Source of the DNA: JBQTKD01 sp052389435
GTDB taxonomy: Bacteria; Actinomycetota; Actinomycetes; Sporichthyales; Sporichthyaceae
Length of the DNA stretch: 64,000 nucleotides
Assembly (NCBI GenBank): GCA_052389435.1
Contig: JBQTIB010000010.1
Location: forward strand, 30,305 to 94,304
Reading direction: 5' to 3'
In this document: piece by piece, positions 17,198 through 25,704 of the stretch
How the letters are laid out: every line of letters begins with the position of its first letter
How positions within the stretch are numbered: the first letter of the stretch is position 1
Made by a program: the position numbers and the translations under genes
The notes under the pieces: model-generated
The model's database searches: none
What the model was told of the DNA's origin: nothing
Seen by the model: the letters and a program-made list of their open reading frames with translations, nothing else

Positions 17198-18747
17198 GCA
17201 TCAGTCGCACCGAGTCGCCCACACCCCTCTACGGCGGCTGGCAGCGGGAACGACTCGGCTTCCTCTTCGGACTCTCGGGATCCCGGTTCGCGCTGGCGGT
17301 GCGCGCGCTCCTGCTAGTTCTCGCGCCCGTGACCGCGCAGTCCCTGACGGTTCTGATCGTCGCGTGGCCGCTGGCCGGGCTGCTCGCTCTGCTGGTGTGG
17401 ACCCGCGTGCTCGGGCGCTCGGCCGTCGAATGGACCGGCCACGCACTCGCGTTCGGCGTCAACAGGGCTCTTGGCCGCAACGTCTTCCTCTCCGGCGCGT
17501 TCGCGCCCCGCTCCTGCTCGGACCCCGCGGGCCCGGCTCCTATGGACCTTCCCGGCCCGCTCGCCGCGCTCCGCTTCCTCGACGCCGAAACGCAGGGAGT
17601 CCTCGGCGCGCTCGCGCCGACGGGCCGGATCGCCGTCGTCCACCACCCGCTGGACCGCACCTTCACCGCCGTGGCCAAGATCCGCTGGGCCGGCATCGCG
17701 CTCGCCGATTCGCAGCGCCGCGAAGCGCGCGTCGCCGGCTGGGGCGGCTTGCTCGCGCAACTCTGCACAGAAGCGAGCCCGTTCACGCGCATCGCCGTCG
17801 TCCAGCGAACCCTGCCCGACGACGGCACGGCGTTGCGTCGCTGGACCACCGGCGCCGTCCGCTCCCACGCGCCCGCCCTCGCCCTGGACGTCGTCGAAGA
17901 ACTGACCACACAGGCCCGCCTCACCGGCGCCGCGCACGACGCGTGGCTCGTTCTCACCCTCGACGCCGGCCGGGCTCGCATGCAGATCCGCGCCGCCGGC
18001 GGCGGAGAGCAGGGCGCCCTCGCGGTGCTGACGCGACAGCTCGCAGCCGCGTCCACCGCCATCGGCGCCGCGCACCTGGAGATCGTCGAATGGCTGGCGG
18101 TGCGCGACCTCGCGGAGGTCGTCCGCACCGCGTTCGACCCCACCGCGGCTTCCGGACTCGCCGCCCGGCGGGCCGAAGCCGGTGGACTACCGGCGGGGGT
18201 GGAGCCGAGCCTCGCGGGGCCTGCGGCGGCAGAGGCGTCCTGGTCGCACTACCGCCACGACGGCGCTTGGTCGGTCACCTATGGCATCCACGACTGGCCC
18301 CGCGCCGGTGTGCCCGCGTGGTTCCTTCGCCCGGTGCTCACCGCGCAGCACACCGCGCGACGCAGCGTCGCCCTGCACGTCGAGCCCGTGCCCGCGCGCG
18401 AGGCGGAGAAGGCCGTCATGCGAGCACGCACCAAGCGGCAGGTAGCGGTATCCATGCGACACCGCACCGGCCAGCTCGTGCCCGAACACGAACGGCAGGC
18501 ACAACACGAGGCGCACGAGCAGGACGCCCAACGCGCCCAGGGCCACGGCCTGGTTCGGCTCGCCGGGTACCTCACGGTCACCGTCACCGACGCGAGCCAG
18601 CTCGACCTGGCTTGCTCGGAGCTGGAGACCGACGCCGCACAGGCCGGGCTTGAAGTCCGACGCCTGTGGGGTGCGCAGGACGTCGGCTTCCATGCAACCG
18701 CCCTGCCGCTCGGGCTCGGTCTGCCGAAGCGAAAGGCACTCGTATGA
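17194..18747 (+). CDS. SCO6880-family T4SS protein
   Basis: 517 aa from GTG 17194. Two adjacent membrane segments (residues about 30-80) precede a cytoplasmic domain resembling the N-terminal region of VirB4/TraC ATPases, without a Walker motif. In actinobacterial conjugation systems this SCO6880-like protein sits directly before VirB4 and probably works with it, as here (ATGA overlap). The region around residue 415 onwards is rich in charged helices. Confidence 0.75.
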   Translation: MSISRTESPTPLYGGWQRERLGFLFGLSGSRFALAVRALLLVLAPVTAQSLTVLIVAWPLAGLLALLVWTRVLGRSAVEWTGHALAFGVNRALGRNVFLSGAFAPRSCSDPAGPAPMDLPGPLAALRFLDAETQGVLGALAPTGRIAVVHHPLDRTFTAVAKIRWAGIALADSQRREARVAGWGGLLAQLCTEASPFTRIAVVQRTLPDDGTALRRWTTGAVRSHAPALALDVVEELTTQARLTGAAHDAWLVLTLDAGRARMQIRAAGGGEQGALAVLTRQLAAASTAIGAAHLEIVEWLAVRDLAEVVRTAFDPTAASGLAARRAEAGGLPAGVEPSLAGPAAAEASWSHYRHDGAWSVTYGIHDWPRAGVPAWFLRPVLTAQHTARRSVALHVEPVPAREAEKAVMRARTKRQVAVSMRHRTGQLVPEHERQAQHEAHEQDAQRAQGHGLVRLAGYLTVTVTDASQLDLACSELETDAAQAGLEVRRLWGAQDVGFHATALPLGLGLPKRKALV

Positions 18748-20159
18748 CGCTGCATCAGGAGATGGCGACCAGTGTCGCTCGGCCGCGTCGTGTCGCCCCG
18801 CGGAAGGGCTGGGCTCACCGAGGCGCGGGCCGTGCTGCGGTTCTGCTGCGCCCCGACCCGCATCGCGCGACGACTGCCCAGGCGCAGGGCATCTTCCCCT
18901 TCCTGACCGGTGCGGCTCTGCCGCCCGTCGGCGCGGTCATGGGCTGGGACGTGCTGTCGCGGGCGACCTTCACCTGCCACCCGGTGGAATGGCTGCACCG
19001 CGACCTGGTCGCCAACCCGAACCTGCTGTTCACCGGCGTTCCCGGCTCGGGCAAGTCCGCCGCCATGAAAGCGCTGGCGCTACGGCTGATGGCCTTCGGC
19101 GTGAAGGTTCTCGTCGCCGGCGACGTCAAGAACGAGTACGCCGCCCTGGCCCGCGCCTTGGGCGTCGAGCCGGTCGAGATCGGCCCCGGTCTGCCGGCGC
19201 GACTGAATCCATTGGACGCGGGCCCGCTGGGCCAAGGCCTGCCCGTCGATGCAGACGCGGCACGCGAGCGGCTGGACGAGATCCACCGTCGCCGGGTCAC
19301 GCTTCTGGACACCCTTCTCACCATGCAGGTCGGCCGCGCGCTGAGCCCGTTCGAGAAGGCAGCGCTGTCCTACGCCGTACGGCGGGCTACCGGACAGGAC
19401 AGCGGCGCCTCGATCCTGCGCGATCCCACGATCCCGCAGGTGTGGCGGATCCTTGCAACCCCGGACGCCGAGCTGGGCCGGGAGCTCGGCCTTCCCGCCA
19501 ACGACCCGCGTTTCGCGGGGGAGAAGCTCGAGCACCTCCGCCACGGGCTCGGCAACATGATCGAGGGCAGTCTGGGCGGCATCTTCGACGCCGAATCGAC
19601 CGTGCGCCTCGACTTCGACGCACCCATCCAGACCGTCGACCTGAGTCGTCTCGACGGCCGCGGCGATGACATCCTTTCCATGGTGATGGCGTGCGTCTCC
19701 TCGTGGTCGCAAGCCGCCATCGACCAACCGGGCCACGTCCGCGCCGTCGTTCGCGACGAAGTCTGGCGAGCCCTGCAGGTCCCGGCGATGATCCGGAAGA
19801 TCGACTCCGACCTGCGCTTGTCCCGAGCCCACGGCACGATTCAGATGCTTGCGACTCACCGGCTCTCCGACTTCGAGCAGGTCGGCTCCGCCGGATCGGA
19901 AGAGGTCGCCATCGCCCGCAATCTCATCGCCTCCTGCGACACGCGCGTCTTGCTGGCGCAGGACACCGGCCCCCTCGCGATGACACGCGACGCCGTCGGG
20001 CTCACCGACGCCGAGTGCGCCCACGTCGGCAGTTGGTCCGCCGAGCACAAGGGCTACGCACTTTGGAAGATCGGCCGGTCCGCGAGTCACATTGTCCGGA
20101 CGACGTTGACCGCACGGGAGCGGCACATCTTCCACACAAATGAGCGGATGCTCCTCTGA
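18744..20159 (+). CDS. virB4: VirB4-like T4SS ATPase
   Basis: 471 aa from ATG 18744. Walker A GVPGSGKSAAMKALALRLMA is near residue 97, Walker-B-like RAVVRDEVWRAL near 335, then the TQ-type motif MLATHRLSDFEQ and the tail LWKIGRSASHIVRTTLT typical of VirB4/TraC. Only the ATPase half is present, since the N-terminal domain is supplied by the neighbouring SCO6880-like protein. It powers pilus/channel assembly. Its last ~104 residues are mirrored by the remnant at 50052-50459. Confidence 0.9.
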   Translation: MTLHQEMATSVARPRRVAPRKGWAHRGAGRAAVLLRPDPHRATTAQAQGIFPFLTGAALPPVGAVMGWDVLSRATFTCHPVEWLHRDLVANPNLLFTGVPGSGKSAAMKALALRLMAFGVKVLVAGDVKNEYAALARALGVEPVEIGPGLPARLNPLDAGPLGQGLPVDADAARERLDEIHRRRVTLLDTLLTMQVGRALSPFEKAALSYAVRRATGQDSGASILRDPTIPQVWRILATPDAELGRELGLPANDPRFAGEKLEHLRHGLGNMIEGSLGGIFDAESTVRLDFDAPIQTVDLSRLDGRGDDILSMVMACVSSWSQAAIDQPGHVRAVVRDEVWRALQVPAMIRKIDSDLRLSRAHGTIQMLATHRLSDFEQVGSAGSEEVAIARNLIASCDTRVLLAQDTGPLAMTRDAVGLTDAECAHVGSWSAEHKGYALWKIGRSASHIVRTTLTARERHIFHTNERMLL

Positions 20160-20343
20160 TGGCGCCGCAGTCATTGCCGCGATTCCTCAAGCCAGTAGGC
20201 GATGCCAGAGCAGACATGCCGACAACTGCCCACGCACTTCGAGGTCACGGTGCGCCAAGTCCGCGAGGCCTCGCTGAGAAGACGGCGGCCTAGCCTTGTC
20301 CACGAATTGGGGTTCGAGCTTGAAGTTCAATAACGCCGGTGGC

Positions 20344-21321
20344 CTACTCGGACGCCATGAGACCGCCGAAGATCGCTCGACCGATGGCGGCGGCCTCGGC
20401 CCGATCGAGCACGGCTCCACCGATCTCGGGGTGCAGGGCTGCCCATCGGACGGCAGTGTGCGCCGAGGCGAAGAAGTTGATCGCGTCGCAGCAGATCGAG
20501 GCGGCCGACCCGCTCCCCCTGCGTCGACCGGCGAAAACCACCGCGTCGGTCGGTTGCCACTCGGCGGCGGTCGGAGTAACACGGAGGGTGATCGGTTGCT
20601 GGGTGATCGGATCGGATGAGGCGATCGTCGTCGGTCGTCCGAGCATGGGCGCAATCCCCAGGGCGTCGATCGCGCACATGGCCCAGACCGTCGGCCCGTC
20701 CTCGATGGCCACCTGGTGCCGGGTCGGCCGAAGCGAGAACGGGTACGCCGCATGCACACCGCTGTCGTCGACGGAAAGGAAATCCTGGTCCGCGAGCACG
20801 GCCAGGACCTCGTGCCCGTTGGCGCCGCCGCCGGAGACCATGTCCAGTGCTCGCTCGTCGGGCATCGCTCCGGTCGAGACCACCGAGCGGAGCACCGCCT
20901 GCTGTACCGCCCGCATTCCGCCCTCCGGCGGCGCCAACCTCCCCCTGCCGTCGCGACCGACCGTGTCGAGCCACGACGTCGATCCGTCCGCCCGGCCACT
21001 CCGCGACCTCGTCACCTCGCGCAGCTGATCGACGCTCGGTGCGCCCGCCGGTCGCCCGTCCGGCTCGAAGTACAGGCGGCACGACACCGACGGTTCGGTA
21101 CCCGCGCTCGCGAATGGGTCGACGCCATCCACCAGGAGCGTCGGAGATCCACACATTCCCCACGCCGACGCCTCGGACTCGTCGCGGACGATGACCACGT
21201 CGGGAGGTCCCGCACTCGCAGGCATCGCCTGACGTAGGCGCTCGATCAGCCGAGTCGCGTTCGGGCAGTCGGGCACGGACAGGACAGTGATCAAGGGGCA
21301 ACACTGCGGGGCTGGGGTCAC
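20344..21321 (-). CDS. merB: Organomercurial lyase MerB with N-terminal thioredoxin-like extension
   Basis: 325 aa from GTG 21321. The C-terminal ~130 residues carry MerB hallmarks: VWAMCAIDALGIAP (Cys215 and Asp219, equivalent to Cys96/Asp99) and ASICCDAINFFAS (Cys277/278, equivalent to Cys159/160). Residues 1-95 look like a thioredoxin-fold domain (LITVLSVPDCPNA, GMCGSPTLLVDG). The enzyme cleaves C-Hg bonds, releasing Hg(II). The start fits a leaderless transcript from the MerR-type promoter. No MerA reductase gene is in the window. Confidence 0.9.
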   Translation of the reverse strand: MTPAPQCCPLITVLSVPDCPNATRLIERLRQAMPASAGPPDVVIVRDESEASAWGMCGSPTLLVDGVDPFASAGTEPSVSCRLYFEPDGRPAGAPSVDQLREVTRSRSGRADGSTSWLDTVGRDGRGRLAPPEGGMRAVQQAVLRSVVSTGAMPDERALDMVSGGGANGHEVLAVLADQDFLSVDDSGVHAAYPFSLRPTRHQVAIEDGPTVWAMCAIDALGIAPMLGRPTTIASSDPITQQPITLRVTPTAAEWQPTDAVVFAGRRRGSGSAASICCDAINFFASAHTAVRWAALHPEIGGAVLDRAEAAAIGRAIFGGLMASE

Positions 21322-21327
21322 CGCGCG

Positions 21328-21359
21328 AACGTAGACCTTCCATCGCAATGGAAGGTCAA
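21328..21359 (-). promoter_or_regulatory. MerR-type promoter and operator for merB
   Basis: Read on the minus strand: -35 TTGACC (21359-21354) and -10 TACGTT (21333-21328) separated by 20 bp, the long spacer typical of MerR targets. The dyad ACCTTCCAT/ATGGAAGGT (21335-21343, 21348-21356) lies in the spacer. The predicted start of transcription falls on or next to GTG 21321, so merB mRNA should be leaderless. Confidence 0.8.
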
Positions 21360-21375
21360 GGCCTACGCTGCCGAC

Positions 21376-21792
21376 ATGCTGATCGGAGAGCTGGCCCAGG
21401 CCTCGGGGTTGACCACCAAGACCATCCGCTTCTACGAAGAGCGGGGGCTGATCGCGGCGCCACCGCGCACCGCCGGCGGGTACCGGGACTATCCGGAACA
21501 GGCGCTCGGCAGGCTCCGCTTCATCCGCGACGCGCAGTCCGCCGGCCTCACGCTCGCCGAACTCCGATCCATTCTCGCCCTACGCGACGGAGGCGAGGCC
21601 CCTTGCGAGCATGTCGGCGGCGTGATCGACGAACACCTGCGCGGAATCGACCGGCGGCTCGCCGACCTACGGGCGACCCGCACCGTGCTGCGTTCGCTGG
21701 CTCGCCGCGCCGCCACCGTCGATCCCGCGACCTGCGCCGAGGAGGATGTCTGCATCATCCTGAAGAATCCGAAGCTCAGTGTGGACTCTTGA
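21376..21792 (+). CDS. merR: MerR-family metal-sensing regulator
   Basis: 138 aa from ATG 21376, divergent from merB. The N-terminal HTH (IGELAQASGLTTKTIRFYEE) and long dimerisation helix are typical. Metal-ligand candidates are Cys in APCEHVGG near residue 77 and two near 120-128 (ATCAEEDVC). This fits a thiophilic-metal sensor, most plausibly Hg(II) given merB. A TACGCT -10 box at 21364-21369 places its own transcript start at or near the ATG, so this mRNA also looks leaderless. Confidence 0.85.
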   Translation: MLIGELAQASGLTTKTIRFYEERGLIAAPPRTAGGYRDYPEQALGRLRFIRDAQSAGLTLAELRSILALRDGGEAPCEHVGGVIDEHLRGIDRRLADLRATRTVLRSLARRAATVDPATCAEEDVCIILKNPKLSVDS

Positions 21793-21805
21793 CCGGAGGA
21801 CCCGC

Positions 21806-22111
21806 GTGACGTCGAAGGCCCGAGCGGACACCGAGGACCAGGGCGGGCCGGGAATCTGCTGGTGTTGCGGGTCCGCCAGACCGGAGATGCAGTTGCTCCG
21901 GCTGGGTTATCGGCCCGAAGCGGCCGTCTGCTTCGACTGCGCCGCAAACCTGCGCCAGCGTGCGGGCGCGCAGGCTGACGCTCGGATGGTGGTCCGCTGC
22001 CTTCACCGGGCAGGGGACCGGATCCGCGGGCTGGTGATGTCCGTAGGCCTACACAACCGTCCGGTGGTCGGACCGGCCCTTCGTTGGATCAATCGACGCT
22101 TGCCGTTCTGA
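21806..22111 (+). CDS. Small cysteine-rich hypothetical protein
   Basis: 101 aa from GTG 21806 with a GGAGGA site at 21795-21800, directly after merR and probably co-transcribed. The N-terminal half has CWCCGS and VCFDCAAN, a four-cysteine zinc- or mercury-binding knuckle. The rest is basic and helical. It is not a recognised mer gene, but its place behind merR suggests metal handling. Confidence 0.6.
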   Translation: MTSKARADTEDQGGPGICWCCGSARPEMQLLRLGYRPEAAVCFDCAANLRQRAGAQADARMVVRCLHRAGDRIRGLVMSVGLHNRPVVGPALRWINRRLPF

Positions 22112-22183
22112 CGGGGTCCCGGCTACGGGCTCGTGCTGGACGCCCGGTGCGAGGCACCGATCCTTTGAGTGAAGCCTTTCGAC

Positions 22184-23068
22184 TCAGTGCGTGTGGCCGT
22201 CGGAATCGTCGTGTGCCTCTGCGGCTTTGGGCGCGACGGCCTTGACCGCGGGAGCACGGCGCGACGCAGGCGCCACGGGCTGGACGCCCGCGGCTGCCAG
22301 CGCTGCGGCGCGGCACTTCGCGGCGGCAGCCTTCTGCTTGGCCGCCTGCGTCTTCTTCGCCTTCGCCGACAGCGCGGCCGTGCGTACCGCGGTCGTTCTC
22401 TTGCAAGCGGAGGTTGCCTGGGTCGAAGGTGCGGCTGGGGTGGACTCGGCGACGGTTGCGACCGTTGCGCCGTGGTCGTGTTCGCCGTGCTCGCCGGAGG
22501 CGGGATGGGCGTGACCGGACACTCCGGTCAGAGCCACGACGGCGAGCGCCGCGATGGCCGTGCCGCCGGCCGTCGTGGCCAGGGCAGGACGTGCCGCAGC
22601 CAGGCGGGTGAGCGGGTGCCAGTCCAAGGCGATCCCGACGGCCGCGGCGACGACCGCCAGCCCGAGCAGTGCCGCCAGTCCGTCGGCGCGGGACATGGGT
22701 TCGGCCTCGCCCCGATGGGGTCCGAAGGGCATGCCAACCGTTCGGCTCACTGCCCAGGTCGCCAGCGCCGCCGCGTTGACCGCTGCGCCGCCCAAGAGCA
22801 GCAGCCGAGAGTGCGGCCTGATCGTGCAGGCGACGGCCCAGAGCACCTGGAACAACCCGAGCACGACGAAGAACACGACGCTCGGCCACCAACTGCGGTG
22901 CTCGGGTGCGACGGCGAGATGAACCACGCCGACGCCGACGGAAGCCAACGCGGCCAATGCCAGAACCGGATGGCGGTGCAGCCGTAGCAGACGGCCCGAA
23001 GCGCGCTTGCCCTCCGCCGAGGCGTTCGGCGCGACCGGAGAAGGCGAGGGAGAAACGTGACCGAACAT
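22184..23068 (-). CDS. Membrane protein with His- and Lys/Ala-rich tail
   Basis: 294 aa from ATG 23068, where AAAGGG lies upstream; an upstream GTG at 23107 has no site. Five or so membrane segments (for example VLALAALASVGVGVVHLAVA and DGLAALLGLAVVAAAVGIAL) are followed by a histidine-rich stretch (HAHPASGEHGEHDHGA) and a Lys/Ala-rich tail ending DDSDGHTH. Histidine clusters in an envelope protein among copper genes suggest metal binding. No known family is assigned. Confidence 0.6.
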   Translation of the reverse strand: MFGHVSPSPSPVAPNASAEGKRASGRLLRLHRHPVLALAALASVGVGVVHLAVAPEHRSWWPSVVFFVVLGLFQVLWAVACTIRPHSRLLLLGGAAVNAAALATWAVSRTVGMPFGPHRGEAEPMSRADGLAALLGLAVVAAAVGIALDWHPLTRLAAARPALATTAGGTAIAALAVVALTGVSGHAHPASGEHGEHDHGATVATVAESTPAAPSTQATSACKRTTAVRTAALSAKAKKTQAAKQKAAAAKCRAAALAAAGVQPVAPASRRAPAVKAVAPKAAEAHDDSDGHTH

Positions 23069-23137
23069 GGAGGAGAACCCTTTCGACAAGGAGGCCAGGG
23101 ACCGCACACCGAAGGCCGCGATGCGGCCCCAGCGGTC

Positions 23138-23611
23138 CTATTGGCGTTGCCTGCCGGGGGTCTGGGAGGGTCGCTCGACGGCCGAGGCGCCCTGGACCGT
23201 CGCCTGGGGCCTTTCGTGTGGATCGCTCGGACGCGGCGTCGCGCCGACCGCACCGGTGCAGCCGGCGGGGTCCAGCGTGGTGACGGCGGCCGGCCGCGGA
23301 ATGGAACCGCAGGCCGCCTCGCCGTGGCCGTGGGAGGACGGGGTGGCGACGGCAGAAGCTCGGTCCTCCGCCTCGACAAGCCCACCGAGTGCCTTCGGCG
23401 AACCGTGGTCCACGTGCGCGGCGGCAACCGCGCCACCTGCGGCGGACGCGGCCACGTGTGCATCCCGGTCGCCAGCCGGATGGTTGGACACCCCGAGCAG
23501 GTGCACGACCAAGCCGAGGACCACGCCGATCAACAGCACGGGAACGGCCATCAGGGGCCGGGGCCGGATTCGCGCACGCCGGGCCGAGCGAGCCGTCGCG
23601 TGCGGTCCCAT
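23138..23611 (-). CDS. Small exported His-containing protein
   Basis: 157 aa from ATG 23611 with GAGGTGA upstream. A basic N-terminus and one membrane segment (MAVPVLLIGVVLGLVVHLLG) precede an extracytoplasmic domain with scattered His (HVDHG, SHGHGE) and two cysteines. It resembles the neighbouring DUF6153-like protein in layout but lacks that family's C-terminal motif. Probably co-expressed with the 22184 gene; a role in metal binding is inferred from context only. Confidence 0.55.
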   Translation of the reverse strand: MGPHATARSARRARIRPRPLMAVPVLLIGVVLGLVVHLLGVSNHPAGDRDAHVAASAAGGAVAAAHVDHGSPKALGGLVEAEDRASAVATPSSHGHGEAACGSIPRPAAVTTLDPAGCTGAVGATPRPSDPHERPQATVQGASAVERPSQTPGRQRQ

Positions 23612-23764
23612 GCGCAAATCACCTCGGTCCGGGTAGGTGTAGAGGCATGCTACTAACTGAGATAGTTGATAGCTCGCATCATTGCGCCATCGGGGCGATC
23701 CTTGTCCTCCTTCGCTCCGAAGAGCACCTAAAGACAAGCGTCGCTGGGTAGGATCTTTGTAGCC

Positions 23765-24196
23765 ATGACTCATCGCACTCGACTCGCAGCCGTTGCGCCG
23801 CGCCTGCTCATGCTGGCCGCGGTGTTCTTCTGCGTGTTCGGGTTCGCAGTCCACGACGCGGCCGAGAGCGCCGTCGCCGGGCACGCGCACACGGCCGTTG
23901 CCGGCCCCTCTTCGGAGGCGGGGCACGCCGACCATTCGGACGCGGTACCGACGGCCCTGGCGGCCGACCCGGTCCACCCCCTCGACGGGCACGACGGGCA
24001 CACGGGCGACGGCGATCATGCGATCAACTGCATGCCCAGCGCCGCTACGTCCCCCGCAGTCATGGCCCCCGCGGCGGACCTGGCAGTCGCTCCGGTCGTG
24101 GCAGACGTTGCGGCGCCGCGATTCGCGGCCTTTTCCACGCCGGCTGTCCTTCCGCGGCCGCCGGATCTCAGCTCCCTCTGCGTTCAACGGGTCTAG
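23765..24196 (+). CDS. DUF6153-like small exported protein
   Basis: 143 aa from ATG 23765. A signal/anchor segment (PRLLMLAAVFFCVFGFAVHD) is followed by a His/Asp-rich region (HADHSD, HDGHTGDGDH) and the ending PRPPDLSSLCVQRV, which matches the usual close of DUF6153 proteins in actinobacterial copper loci. A TAGGAT -10 box at 23749-23754 implies a very short leader. Likely an envelope metal-binding protein; not characterised. Confidence 0.6.
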   Translation: MTHRTRLAAVAPRLLMLAAVFFCVFGFAVHDAAESAVAGHAHTAVAGPSSEAGHADHSDAVPTALAADPVHPLDGHDGHTGDGDHAINCMPSAATSPAVMAPAADLAVAPVVADVAAPRFAAFSTPAVLPRPPDLSSLCVQRV

Positions 24197-24292
24197 CAGA
24201 GACCGCCACACCGGTGCCGTCGGCATCGGTGTCGTTGGTGTCTCCGCCGCGCGTCCCACGCGGCGTATCGTCGACCCGAAGGGCTCAGTCCA

Positions 24293-25405
24293 ATGTCCGC
24301 TGTCTCGCTGTTCGTCACCGGCATGGCCACCGGTGCCATCGCCGGAGGCGCCTCGTGCGCCGCCGTGCAGGGTGGTCTGCTCGCCGGCGCCGTCGGGCGT
24401 CGTAGAACGTCCCAACCCGAGCCGACGCCGGTCGCCGTCGGTGCCCGACCCGACCGCCCCGCCTCGAGACCCGCTCCGCGAGCGCTCGTCGGCCGCCACC
24501 AGGACGCGGTCGTGCCACTGAGCGCGTTCCTGTCGGCGAAACTCGTCTCCCACACGCTGCTCGGCGCCGTCTTTGGCGCCATCGGCGCCGCCGCTCAGCC
24601 CAGCCCTCGCACTCGCGCCCTGCTGCTGCTCGCAGCCGCGGGACTGATGGTCCTCTTCGCACTCGACATGCTCGGGGTAAAGGCGGTCCGCGGCCTCACC
24701 CCCCGCGCCCCGGAGGCCTGGACCCGACGGGTGCGCACCAGTGCCCGATCCGACGCGGCCATCACCCCGGCCATCCTCGGCTTCCTGACCGTACTTCTGC
24801 CGTGCGGGGTCACGCTGAGCATCTGGCTGTTGGCGATCACGTCGGGTTCCGTCGTGGCCGGCGCCGCCGTCATGGCCGGTTTCGTGCTGGGCACGGTGCC
24901 GCTGTTCGCGATCATCGGCTTCATGCTGCGCGCCTCCACGCGCATGATGCAGGGCAGGCTGTCGATCGCGACCGGACTCGTAGTGCTCGCCGTGGCTGCG
25001 TGGACGGTCAACTCCGCGCTCGTCCTCGGCGACTGGGGTCCTCGGGGATCGGACGCGGCGGTCTCGGCGGAGGACTCCAGAGCCGCCGTGCGTCAACTGG
25101 CCGACGGCAGCCAGGTGATCCGGATCGCGGTGAGCGACGACGGCTACAGCCCGGCGGCGGTGACCGCCCAGCCCGGAGTGCCCACAAGGCTCGAACTCGT
25201 CACCGCGAACACCGGAGGGTGCACTCGGGCCTTCGTGGTAGCCAGCCGCGGCATCCAGCAGGTGCTTCCTAAGACCGGCACGACGACTGTGGACCTCGGC
25301 CAGCCTGCGGCCGGAGCGCTTCGCTACACCTGCGGCATGGGCATGTACACCGGCCGGATCGTCTTCGGCTCCGCCGCCGCCTCGGCGCTGGGGGCCAACC
25401 GATGA
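24293..25405 (+). CDS. TauE/SafE (DsbD-like) membrane protein fused to a cupredoxin domain
   Basis: 370 aa. Six membrane segments (residues 1-250) contain GAIAGGASCAAVQGG and LPCGVTLSIW, the paired Cys/Pro motifs of the TauE/SafE-UreH-DsbD superfamily. The last ~100 residues form a cupredoxin-like domain with TANTGGCTRAF and YTCGMGMYTG (candidate copper ligands Cys and Met). The protein could move electrons or copper across the membrane. It overlaps the HMA gene by ATGA, so they form a unit. Confidence 0.75.
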   Translation: MSAVSLFVTGMATGAIAGGASCAAVQGGLLAGAVGRRRTSQPEPTPVAVGARPDRPASRPAPRALVGRHQDAVVPLSAFLSAKLVSHTLLGAVFGAIGAAAQPSPRTRALLLLAAAGLMVLFALDMLGVKAVRGLTPRAPEAWTRRVRTSARSDAAITPAILGFLTVLLPCGVTLSIWLLAITSGSVVAGAAVMAGFVLGTVPLFAIIGFMLRASTRMMQGRLSIATGLVVLAVAAWTVNSALVLGDWGPRGSDAAVSAEDSRAAVRQLADGSQVIRIAVSDDGYSPAAVTAQPGVPTRLELVTANTGGCTRAFVVASRGIQQVLPKTGTTTVDLGQPAAGALRYTCGMGMYTGRIVFGSAAASALGANR

Positions 25406-25620
25406 GCAGTTTGGTCCTGGCCGTCCGGGGGATGCACTGCGCCTCCTGCGGAATGCTGATCGACGAGGCCGTCGAGGACCTGCCCGGCGTGCGTCGCTCC
25501 AGAACCGATATGCGCGCCGAGCGCACCATTGTCGAACTCGACGGCACCGGAGCGACCCTGGCCGAGGTGATCGCGGCCATCGAGGCCGAGGGATACGCCG
25601 CGGCGCTCGTCTCTCCCTGA
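25402..25620 (+). CDS. CopZ-like heavy-metal-associated domain protein
   Basis: 72 aa, a single HMA domain. The Cu(I)-binding motif GMHCASC is at residues about 10-16, followed by the usual beta-alpha-beta-beta-alpha-beta pattern ending AEGYAAALV. It has no signal peptide, so it is a cytosolic copper chaperone or carries copper for the membrane cupredoxin fusion with which it is translationally coupled. Confidence 0.85.
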   Translation: MSSLVLAVRGMHCASCGMLIDEAVEDLPGVRRSRTDMRAERTIVELDGTGATLAEVIAAIEAEGYAAALVSP

Positions 25621-25704
25621 CCTTTCCGCAGAACGGCGACAGCCTGCGCGGCGTTCACGCCGCTGCGGTGCCTCGCGCCGCCCATCGACCTTCGGGAGTT
25701 CGCC

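Noticed and set aside
23138..25096. Long 652-codon minus-strand frame
   Set aside because: Only its last 157 codons (from ATG 23611) look coding; the rest is antisense to the plus-strand DUF6153-like and TauE/SafE genes.
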